Of a DNA stretch of 64,000 nt, positions 1 to 6,929 are shown piece after piece. The notes beneath the pieces were generated by a model. The model was not told the DNA's origin and made no database searches. It worked only from the letters and a program-made list of their open reading frames with translations. Made by a program: the position numbers and the translations under genes. The stretch comes from Nevskia sp035651715 (GTDB taxonomy: Bacteria > Pseudomonadota > Gammaproteobacteria > Nevskiales > Nevskiaceae): the NCBI GenBank assembly GCA_035651715.1, contig DASRFD010000049.1, positions 1-64,000 of the forward strand. The letters are read 5' to 3'. The number at the start of each line of letters is the position of its first letter. The stretch's first letter is position 1.

Positions 1-1
1 C

Positions 2-271
2 GGCCACCCCATCGCCTCCTCCAGCGACTTCCCGCCGATCGTGCAGGGCTTCGCGGCGAGCTGCGGCACCGACGCCCTGACCTTCGTCCGCGAGCGGCCG
101 GGCCTGAGCAGCTTCGTGCTGGAGGACGGCGTGATCTATCACACCTATTCCACCTATGCGCGCGGCCTCGACGGCATCTGGGGCATGTACCAGTGGCTCG
201 ACCGCGCGCCGCGCGGGCGCAACGAGACCGGCGCCTGGTGGCGCCGCCACGACGAGTACGGCAAGCGCTGA
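2..271 (+). CDS. DUF899 family protein, C-terminal part (gene cut by window edge)
   Basis: The open frame enters from the left edge and ends at TGA 269-271; about 90 codons are visible. The tail reads YHTYSTYARGLD, then LDRAPRGRNE and WWRRHDEYGKR, which is the usual C-terminus of DUF899 proteins, thioredoxin-fold proteins of unknown reaction. The start and the active-site region lie outside the window. The DUF2182 gene begins 7 bases downstream on the same strand, so the two are probably co-transcribed. Family assignment is by recognition of the conserved tail only; function cannot be given. Confidence 0.8.
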   Translation, partial: GHPIASSSDFPPIVQGFAASCGTDALTFVRERPGLSSFVLEDGVIYHTYSTYARGLDGIWGMYQWLDRAPRGRNETGAWWRRHDEYGKR

Positions 272-278
272 GGCCGCC

Positions 279-1070
279 ATGGCGAGCGCCCTCGCGCCGG
301 CCGGGCAACGCGCCTTTGTCGCCACCGCGGCGCTGCTGTTCGCCGCCAGCGCGGCCATCACCGCGGCCTGGTGCGGCGCGATGTCGGCCATGGACGGCAT
401 GGCGATGCCCGGCGGCTGGACCATGTCGATGGCCTGGATGCGGATGCCGGGCCAGACCTGGCCCGGCGCCGCGGCCTCGTTTTTCGGCATGTGGCTGGCG
501 ATGATGGTGGCGATGATGTTGCCGTCGCTCCTGCCGATGCTGTGGCGCTACCGCGCCGCGGTCGGCGCGGCGGGCGCGGCGCGCCTGGGCAAGCTGACGG
601 CGGCCGTCGCCGCGGCGTACTTCCTGGTCTGGACCGCGTGCGGCATCGCCGTCTTCCCGCTCGGCATCGCACTGGCGCAAGCCGCGATGCGGCTGCCGGC
701 GCTGGCTCGCGCGATGCCGGCGGCCGGCGCACTGGTCATCCTCGCCGCCGGCGGGCTGCAGTTCAGCCGCTCCAAGGCGCGCCTGCTGCACTGCTGCCGG
801 CAGGCCCCGTGCCACGGCCTGGCGCCCGACATGGCCGCCGCCTGGCGGCACGGCCTGCGGCTCGGCTGGCGCTGCGTGCGCTGCTGCGCCGGCCCGACCG
901 CGGTGCTGCTGGCGCTCGGCGTGATGGACCTGCGGGTGATGGCCGCCGTGACCGCGGCCATCAGCGCCGAGCGCCTCGCGCCTTCCGGTGTGCGGGTGGC
1001 GCGGTTCACCGGCGCCGTGGCCGTCGGCGCCGGCCTGCTGCTGCTCGCGCGCAGCGCCGGAGCCGGCTGA
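279..1070 (+). CDS. DUF2182 integral membrane protein
   Basis: A 263-residue protein with about six hydrophobic segments. The run FGMWLAMMVAMMLPSLLPML is the hallmark of DUF2182, called predicted metal-binding membrane proteins because of Met- and Cys-rich patches. Here these include MDGMAMPGGW near residue 40, HCCRQAPCHG near 170 and WRCVRCCAGP near 200. I chose ATG 279, just after the upstream stop, because a longer open frame from 156 would overlap the DUF899 gene out of frame. Metal binding is a family-level prediction and no substrate is known. It is probably in one operon with the DUF899 gene. Confidence 0.8.
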   Translation: MASALAPAGQRAFVATAALLFAASAAITAAWCGAMSAMDGMAMPGGWTMSMAWMRMPGQTWPGAAASFFGMWLAMMVAMMLPSLLPMLWRYRAAVGAAGAARLGKLTAAVAAAYFLVWTACGIAVFPLGIALAQAAMRLPALARAMPAAGALVILAAGGLQFSRSKARLLHCCRQAPCHGLAPDMAAAWRHGLRLGWRCVRCCAGPTAVLLALGVMDLRVMAAVTAAISAERLAPSGVRVARFTGAVAVGAGLLLLARSAGAG

Positions 1071-1073
1071 GGA

Positions 1074-1982
1074 TCAGGCCTCGGCGATCTGCCGGTTCAG
1101 CAGGTCGAACAGCCAGGCGCAGAACGCCTGCACCTCGACCCGCGCCTCGTCGGCGGGGCGATGCACCAGGTAGTAACCCTGCGGGATCTCCACCTGCAGG
1201 TCCGGCCAGGGCATCGCCAGCTTGTTCTGCCGCAGCCAGGGATTGACGATCGGCACCATGCCCAGCGTCAGGCCCACGCCCTGCTCGGCGGCGCGCAGGA
1301 TGGCGTAGTAGCTGTCCAGCCAGAAGTCGCCCTTGGGCTTGGGCGGCTTGACCCCGGCCTGGGCGGCCCACTGCTGCCAGGCCTCCGGCATCGGCGTGGA
1401 GTGGATCAGGCTGACGCCGCTGACGTCTCCCGGCTTGAGCTTGCGCAGCTTCCTCGCCATCGCCGGCGCGCACACCGGCACCGCGCGCACCGTCAGCAGG
1501 CGCTTGGCCACCGCGCCGCGCCAGCGGCCGCTGCCGAAGCGCAGCGCGATGTCCATGTCCTCGCGGCGCAGGTCCACCGGGTGCAGGCTGGTCTCGATGT
1601 TGAGGTCGATGTAGGGATATTCCAGCTGGAACGAGGGCAGGGCCGGGACGATGATCTCGCTGGCGATGAACGGCCCGGCGCTGATCTTCAGGGTGGTGTG
1701 GCGGCCGTAGCGCTGCTGCGCGCGCAGGCTGCCCTCGCGCAGGCCGTCGAGCGTCTCGCCGATCACCCGCAGGTAGTCGCGGCCGCCCTCGGTCAGCTCC
1801 AGCGCGCGGTTCATGCGGCGGAACAGGGCGAAGCCGAGAAACTCCTCCAGCCCCTTGATCTGATGGCTGACGGCGGAAGGCGTCAGGTGCAGGGCTTCCG
1901 CCGCCTTGCGGAACGACAGCTCGCGCGCCGCCACCTCGAAGGCTTCGAGTGCGTGCAGCGGCGGCAGGCGGCGCAGCTTCAT
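1074..1982 (-). CDS. LysR-family transcriptional regulator, GcvA-like
   Basis: The 302-residue product begins MKLRRLPPLHALEAFEVAAR and carries an N-terminal winged helix-turn-helix (SFRKAAEALHLTPSAVSHQI, residues 24-43). A LysR substrate-binding domain follows. The opening LPPL-ALEAFEAAAR is typical of the GcvA subgroup. ATG 1982 was chosen over an upstream in-frame ATG at 2033 because it gives the family N-terminus. It is divergent from the DHA2 exporter that begins at 2143, with a 160-base shared intergenic region. LysR proteins often control the divergent gene, so this exporter is a possible target, but a TetR gene on its other side is a rival candidate. Confidence 0.9.
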   Translation of the reverse strand: MKLRRLPPLHALEAFEVAARELSFRKAAEALHLTPSAVSHQIKGLEEFLGFALFRRMNRALELTEGGRDYLRVIGETLDGLREGSLRAQQRYGRHTTLKISAGPFIASEIIVPALPSFQLEYPYIDLNIETSLHPVDLRREDMDIALRFGSGRWRGAVAKRLLTVRAVPVCAPAMARKLRKLKPGDVSGVSLIHSTPMPEAWQQWAAQAGVKPPKPKGDFWLDSYYAILRAAEQGVGLTLGMVPIVNPWLRQNKLAMPWPDLQVEIPQGYYLVHRPADEARVEVQAFCAWLFDLLNRQIAEA

Positions 1983-2118
1983 GGGGTCTCCGGTCGACCG
2001 CGCCATGGTGGCATGGCCGGGGCGCGCCGTCATTGGCCGGCGTGCATGCGCCGGCCCGAGCGCCGGCCTGTCAAAGGTCTTCCCGGGACGGGCGCTGGCG
2101 TCCGTTATTGAATTGTGA

Positions 2119-2132
2119 TCATAATATTATGA
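2119..2132. promoter_or_regulatory. Perfect 14-bp palindrome, candidate operator of the DHA2 exporter
   Basis: TCATAATATTATGA is its own reverse complement. It lies in an AT-rich island within very GC-rich DNA and ends 10 bases before the ATG at 2143. It can be read as half-sites ATCATA (2118-2123) and TATGAC (2128-2133) around four bases. The same half-site occurs at the TetR gene promoter at 3839-3854. Position and symmetry suggest a repressor operator; the binding protein is inferred. Confidence 0.5.
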
Positions 2133-2142
2133 CTATAATGCA

Positions 2143-3721
2143 ATGGAGCCGCCCATGGCCCCCAATCCGCTGGCCTCGATGCCGCAGGGCACCCGCATGC
2201 TGGTGTTCTTCATCATGGCCCTGGGCATGTTCATGTCGCTGCTCGACGTGCAGATCGTCGCCGCCTCGCTGCCGGGAGATCGAGGCGGGCCTGTCGGCCG
2301 GCTCGGACGAGGGCTCCTGGGTGCAGACCAGCTACCTGATCGCCGAGATCGTGATGATCCCGCTGTCCGGCTTCCTCAGCCGGGCCTTTTCCACCCGCTG
2401 GCTGTTCACCGCCTCGGCCGCCGCCTTCACCGTGGCCAGCGTCGCCTGCGGCTTCGCCTGGAACATCGACGTGATGATCGCCTGCCGCGCCGTACAGGGC
2501 TTCGTCGGCGGGGCGATGATCCCGACGGTGTTCGCCACCGGCTTCGTGCTGTTCGAAGGCAAGCGGCAGGCGCTGATCCCGGCGATCCTCGGCGTCGTCG
2601 CCACCCTGGCGCCGACCCTGGGGCCGACGCTCGGCGGCTGGATCACCGACGTCGCGTCCTGGCACTGGCTGTTCTTCATCAACATCCTGCCCGGCGTGCT
2701 GATCACCATCCTGGTGCCGGTCTATGCCCACGTCGATGAACCGGACCCGTCGGTGCTGCGCGGCTTCGACCCCTGGGGCATCCCGCTGCTGGCGCTGTTC
2801 CTCGGCGGCCTGGAGTATGTGCTGGAGGAAGGCCCGCGCTGGGACTGGTTCGAGGATGCGGCCAACCGCTGGGTCGCCTGCGCCTCGGCCACGGCCGCGC
2901 TGTTCTTCTTCTACAACAGCTTCACCCACCCGCGGCCGGTGGTGGACCTGCGCGTGTTCCGCAGCGCGCGCTTCGCCCTCGGTTGCCTGTTCCAGTTCGT
3001 GCTCGGCGTCGGCCTGTTCACCTCGATCTACCTGATCCCGCAGTATCTCGCCGGCGTGCAGGACTACCGCAGCCTCGACATCGGCAAGGCGGTGTTCGTC
3101 ACCGGCGTGGCCCAGGTGCTGGCCACGCCGCTGGCGGCCGGGCTGTCGCGCCGGCTCGATCCGCGCCACATGATCGCCTTCGGCTTCGCCCTGTTCGGCC
3201 TGTCGCTCTACCTGTTCCGCTTTCTCGACTCCAGCTGGGGCCGCGACCAGTTGTGGTGGCCGCAGGCGCTGCGCGGCTTCGCCACCATGTTCTGCATCGT
3301 TCCGGCCACCAACATGGCGCTGGGCGAGATGCCGCCGCAATGGCTGAAGACCGCCAGCGGCCTGTCCAACCTGATGCGCAATCTCGGCGGCGCCATCGGC
3401 ATCGCCCTGGCCAACACGGTGATCAACCACCGCTTCCACCTGCATTACACGCGCATCGTCGAGACCGTCACCACCGCCAGCCCGAACCTGCAGCCGGCCC
3501 TCGACGGCCTGGCACGGCAAATGCAAGGACTTACCGCAGACGCCCCGGAGCAGCAACAGATGGCCCTGGGGGTGCTGAACCAGCTGGTGAACCGGGAGGC
3601 CATGACCATGACGTACGCCGATTCTTTCCTGGTGCTGTCGAGCCTGTTTCTGCTGACGCTTGCGGTGCTTCCCTTCAGCCGGCGCATGCGGCCCGCCGCC
3701 GCGGCGCAGGACGCGCATTGA
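2143..3721 (+). pseudogene. DHA2-family MFS drug exporter (EmrB/QacA type), frameshifted
   Basis: Two frames together encode a 14-TM EmrB/QacA-type exporter of about 525 residues. The first frame begins MEPPMAPNPLASMPQGTR and reaches DVQIVAASLP. The second continues as EIEAGLSAGSDEGSWVQTSY and runs to 3721. The join is at GGG 2274-2276: removing one G restores the family sequence LPEIEAGLSAG. Everything after it is intact, with typical motifs such as GGWITDVASWHWLFFINILPG cut here to its key residues GGW...WHW...NILPG. So this is either a one-base sequencing error or a recent inactivating mutation. ATG 2155 is an alternative start. The product would expel drugs or solvents across the inner membrane. 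Confidence 0.8.
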
Positions 3722-3790
3722 TGCCGTAACCCGTGTTGTCTGCTGTCGGCTGCTGTACGCACTCCTCCTCCTGCGAGCCGACTCCTTGGC

Positions 3791-3825
3791 GGCGGGCCGC
3801 GATGCGGCCGTAAGTCCGCCTTTTT
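3791..3825 (+). terminator. Rho-independent terminator after the MFS gene
   Basis: An outer stem GGCGG (3791-3795) pairs with CCGCC (3816-3820). An inner stem GGCCGC (3795-3800) pairs with GCGGCC (3804-3809). Five T follow directly. It lies 70 bases after the exporter stop and before the TetR gene, so the two same-strand genes appear to be separate transcription units. Confidence 0.6.
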
Positions 3826-3838
3826 AATTTTGCGGTGG

Positions 3839-3854
3839 TATGATGAATATCATA
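3839..3854. promoter_or_regulatory. Inverted repeat TATGAT-N4-ATCATA, candidate TetR operator
   Basis: Six-base arms TATGAT (3839-3844) and ATCATA (3849-3854) flank GAAT. The repeat lies 17 bases before the TetR start codon at 3872. Autoregulation through an inverted repeat over the own promoter is usual for TetR regulators. The arms equal the half-site seen before the MFS gene at 2118-2133, in the opposite order. Confidence 0.5.
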
Positions 3855-3871
3855 TCCAATGCCGCCCGATC

Positions 3872-4429
3872 ATGCGCTACCCCGAAAGCCATAAGGAAGA
3901 AACCCGCGAGCGCATTGTCGCCCGCGCCTCCGCCTTGCTGCGCGAATCCGGCGCCGACGGCATCGGCGTCGCCGACCTGATGCGCGCCGCCGGCCTGACC
4001 CACGGCGGCTTCTACGCCCATTTCCCCTCCAAGGAGGCGCTGGTGGCCGAGGCGGCGGGCACCGCAATGGGGCAGACCATCGCTCATCTGCGCGCGGCGG
4101 CGGAACAGGCGCCCCGCAACGAGGCGCGCCGCGCCATCGTCGACAGTTATCTCGACGGCCGCCATCGCGACCATCCCGGCAAGGGCTGCGCCGCCGCGGC
4201 GCTGGGCGCCGACATCGCCCGCCTGTCGCCGGAGGCCCGCGGCGCACTGGAGCGGCGACTGGAGGAAATGTTCGCGCTGCTGGAGGAATATTCCGGCGCG
4301 CGCAGCGAGGGCCGGCACAAGGCCATCGCCATGTTCTGCACCATGGTCGGCGCGCTGCTGCTGTCACGCACCACCAGGTCGCGCACCTTGTCCGACGAGA
4401 TTCTCGAGGCGGCGCGCAAGGCGCTCTAG
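3872..4429 (+). CDS. TetR/AcrR-family transcriptional regulator
   Basis: A 185-residue protein starting MRYPESHKEETRERIVARAS. The N-terminal helix-turn-helix is clear, with LMRAAGLTHGGFYAHFPSKE around residues 37-56, the TetR signature. The C-terminal two thirds is an all-helical ligand domain with the CAAAALGADI segment seen in AcrR-type repressors. ATG 3872 was preferred to an in-frame ATG at 3830, since only the shorter form starts at the family N-terminus and leaves the inverted repeat upstream. It follows the DHA2 exporter and is its most likely repressor. The ligand is unknown. Confidence 0.9.
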   Translation: MRYPESHKEETRERIVARASALLRESGADGIGVADLMRAAGLTHGGFYAHFPSKEALVAEAAGTAMGQTIAHLRAAAEQAPRNEARRAIVDSYLDGRHRDHPGKGCAAAALGADIARLSPEARGALERRLEEMFALLEEYSGARSEGRHKAIAMFCTMVGALLLSRTTRSRTLSDEILEAARKAL

Positions 4430-4468
4430 GCGCCGCCGCCGGGTCCGGCGGCCGGAACCGGCGGCTCA

Positions 4469-4495
4469 AGCCCGCGCCCGGCGGGAGCGCGGGCT
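4469..4495. terminator. Hairpin between convergent genes, possible two-way terminator
   Basis: AGCCCGCGC (4469-4477) and GCGCGGGCT (4487-4495) form a perfect 9-bp stem with a 9-base loop. It sits between the convergent stops of the TetR gene (4429) and the glycosylase gene (4506). No T-tract follows on either side, so intrinsic termination is uncertain. Confidence 0.4.
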
Positions 4496-4505
4496 GAGCG
4501 GCAGG

Positions 4506-5090
4506 TCAGCGCAGCACTTCCGCCACCCGGGCGCGCAGCAGCGGCAGCAGCTCCCGCTCGAACCAGGGATTGCGCTTGAGCCACAGGTTGTTGCGCGGGC
4601 TCGGGTGCGGCAGCGCCAGCAGGCGCGGCCACTCGCGGCGCCAGGCTTGCACCGCCGCGGTCAGTGAAGCGCCGTCGTGGGGCAGGTGGCTGGCCTGCGC
4701 GTACTGGCCCACCGCCAGGGTCAACCGCAGGTTTTTCAGGTGCGAAAGCAGCGGCGCCCGCCATCGCGGCGTGCATTCGGCGCGCGGCGGCAGATCGCCG
4801 GACCTGCCGCTGCCGGGGAAGCAGAAGCCCATCGGCACCAGGGCGATCCGCCGCGCGTCGTAAAACACCTCGGGCGTGATGCCCAGCCATTGGCGCAGCC
4901 GCTCGCCGCTGGCGTCGTCGAAGGGGATGCCGCTGTCGTGGACCTTGCGGCCGGGGGCCTGTCCGGCGATGAGGATGCGCGCCGAAACGTGCGCCTGGAC
5001 AATGGGGCGCGGGCCGTGCGGCAGGTGCGCGGCGCAAGCGGTGCAGGCGCGCACCTCGCCGAGCAGCGACGCCAGGGTGGCCTTGGCCAA
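4506..5090 (-). CDS. Uracil-DNA glycosylase family protein
   Basis: A 194-residue protein of the uracil-DNA glycosylase superfamily. Motif 1 is GQAPGRKVHDSGIPFDDASG near the first third; the C-terminal motif is LPHPSPRNN. CxxC-type cysteines (ACTACAAHL) precede it, as in the short UDG-like proteins common in Pseudomonas. Family members excise uracil or bind damaged DNA, but activity of this subgroup is not established. There is no ATG between the upstream stop and the conserved core; TTG 5090, with a GAGG about eight bases upstream, is the best start. It lies 26 bases after the GH5 gene on the same strand and is unlikely to be related to it in function. Confidence 0.8.
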   Translation of the reverse strand: MAKATLASLLGEVRACTACAAHLPHGPRPIVQAHVSARILIAGQAPGRKVHDSGIPFDDASGERLRQWLGITPEVFYDARRIALVPMGFCFPGSGRSGDLPPRAECTPRWRAPLLSHLKNLRLTLAVGQYAQASHLPHDGASLTAAVQAWRREWPRLLALPHPSPRNNLWLKRNPWFERELLPLLRARVAEVLR

Positions 5091-5116
5091 GGGTGCCGGC
5101 CTCGATCCTTGCGGCC

Positions 5117-6646
5117 CTAGCCCGGGGCCAGGCTCACGGTCACGCCGTCCGCGCCGTCGTCCGCCACGATCAGCAGGTGCGCTGCGCCGGCCTCCGAGAC
5201 GACATGGCCGCCGTCCACCTGCACGGTGTAGCCCTGCGGATAGTGCAGCGCCGGCACGTAGATGTCCGTCACCAGGCCGGCGGCGCTGCCGCCGCCGGGC
5301 AGGACGGTGCGGTACTCCAGGCTGAAGGCCCTGGTCCGCGGGTCGAAGCCGTAACTCAGCGGCGTGCCGGCCACCGCCTGCGGGTAGGGGCGCTCCAGCA
5401 CCGCCAGCTTGGCCGGTTTGACCGAGGCCAGCTCGGTGTCGCGCGCGAACAGGCTCTGCGCGCCGCTGCCCTGCGCCTGGGTGGTCGGGTCGGCCCAGTT
5501 CTTGTACGACCACACCATCCAGCCGGTCAGGTTGTCGTCGGCATAACCCACCAGGCGCGCCGTGTCGACCAGGTCCTCGCTGGCGCTGAACTCGGTCATC
5601 AACGAGGCCGCGCCGAGACGGCGGCTGACCGTGCGCGCATTGCTGAACACGCGCTGCTCCAGCGGCTCGCAGGCCGGCAGCTTCCTCAGGCCGAAGGCCT
5701 GCAGCAGGGTTTCCGGCAGGCAGTAGTCGTGCCACGAGAAGCCGAGCTGGCCGTCGGCGATGCCGCGCTCGCCCAGGTGCGAGTCGGTGCCGAAGTCGAA
5801 CAGGATCTGCGGCTCGAGCCAGACGATGTTGTCGCGGTCGACGCTGCGGATGCCGGCCAGTACCTTCTCGTACATCGGCTGCAGCTTGTCGCGCTCGAAG
5901 TGCGCGCACCCCTGCGGGCCGGCGCAGCGCGGCCAGTTGCCGCCGGGCCAGGGCTCGTTGATCAGCTCGTAGCCCATCAGGTGATCCTGGGCGGCCCAGC
6001 GCGCCGCGACCGCCATCCAGGCCGAGCGGTAGTCGTCCTGCAGGCCGTCGGCATCGTCCCAGAAGCGGTCGAAGGCATTGCTGGCCGGCGGCGTGAAGTA
6101 GTTGAGCGGGAAGCCGGCGCGGGCCAGCGTGTCGAAGCGGCTGGGCTGCGTCGCCCAGTCGGGGAAGCCCTCGCCGTGGTAGCGCTCGCTGTACAGGTCC
6201 TGGTGAAAGTCGAGCAGGATGTAGATGCCGCGCGCGGCCAGCAGCTGCACCACGCGGTCGATGCGGTCGAGGTAGGACGGGTCCACCATGTGCGGCTGCG
6301 GCATCACGCCGGCGAACAGCACTCCCAGGCGCACCGAGTTGAAGCCGTGGGCCGCCAGCCAGTCGGCGTCGGCGGCGGTGAAGCCGTCGAGCGAATCCGG
6401 CGCGACGTACGGCGCCTGCTTCCACACCGCGTTGACGCCGTGCAGGATCACCGCGCGGCCCTGCGCGTCGACCAGCCAGGCGCCGTTGCGGCGCAGCTGG
6501 TGGTGGCGCGAAGGAGCTTGCGGGCCGCTGTAGGCGGGGACGTTGTCGGCCGCGGCAGCGGTGTCGATGCCGGGCGTGCGGGTGCATCCCCAGACGAGGA
6601 TTCCGGTCAGAGCGGCAATCAACACTCCCAGACGAAACCGCTTCAA
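5117..6646 (-). CDS. Glycoside hydrolase family 5, endoglycoceramidase-like exported protein
   Basis: The 509-residue protein has an N-terminal signal ending at Cys21 (ILVWGC), a weak lipobox, so it is probably an envelope lipoprotein. A GH5 (beta/alpha)8 barrel follows. LLDFHQDLYSERY (144-156) and YELINEPWPG (226-235) are seen, with Glu231 as expected acid/base. LMTEFSASED (349-358) carries the expected nucleophile Glu352. Insertions and a C-terminal beta domain resemble endoglycoceramidase and glucocerebrosidase-like GH5 enzymes rather than plain cellulases. The substrate, a glycolipid or beta-glucan, is inferred. It is preceded by an AT-richer intergenic region with repeated TGTGACA motifs. 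Confidence 0.85.
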   Translation of the reverse strand: MKRFRLGVLIAALTGILVWGCTRTPGIDTAAAADNVPAYSGPQAPSRHHQLRRNGAWLVDAQGRAVILHGVNAVWKQAPYVAPDSLDGFTAADADWLAAHGFNSVRLGVLFAGVMPQPHMVDPSYLDRIDRVVQLLAARGIYILLDFHQDLYSERYHGEGFPDWATQPSRFDTLARAGFPLNYFTPPASNAFDRFWDDADGLQDDYRSAWMAVAARWAAQDHLMGYELINEPWPGGNWPRCAGPQGCAHFERDKLQPMYEKVLAGIRSVDRDNIVWLEPQILFDFGTDSHLGERGIADGQLGFSWHDYCLPETLLQAFGLRKLPACEPLEQRVFSNARTVSRRLGAASLMTEFSASEDLVDTARLVGYADDNLTGWMVWSYKNWADPTTQAQGSGAQSLFARDTELASVKPAKLAVLERPYPQAVAGTPLSYGFDPRTRAFSLEYRTVLPGGGSAAGLVTDIYVPALHYPQGYTVQVDGGHVVSEAGAAHLLIVADDGADGVTVSLAPG

Positions 6647-6673
6647 CCGAATCTCCAGTATCTACCACGAGAG

Positions 6674-6782
6674 TGTGACAGCTTAGTGACGTATTTTCGG
6701 GCAAACGAATGTGAAAGCCAAACGTTTTCTTCGGGGAGATCGACGGTCGTTGTCACAATTGCGCGGCGGCGTTTGTCACAAT
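6674..6782. promoter_or_regulatory. Three TGTGACA/TGTCACA motifs upstream of the GH5 gene
   Basis: TGTGACA occurs at 6674-6680, and its reverse complement at 6751-6757 and 6774-6780. The last two extend to the identical nonamer TGTCACAAT and are spaced 23 bases apart start to start. They lie within the 283-base gap between the GH5 start (6646) and the end of the DUF1302 gene (6930). Repeated short motifs in a promoter region suggest regulator binding; the regulator is unknown. Confidence 0.35.
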
Positions 6783-6929
6783 CCGCGCAGTACGCTGGCC
6801 CGACCGCTGTCATATTCGGCCGCGCGCCGTGCCGCGTTTGGGAACGTGCGAGGACGCGGCAAGAAACAGTTCACGAACCGTGCCGCCGCCGGCGCCGGGC
6901 CGGCGCGCTCCCGCCGGAGGGATTACCTT

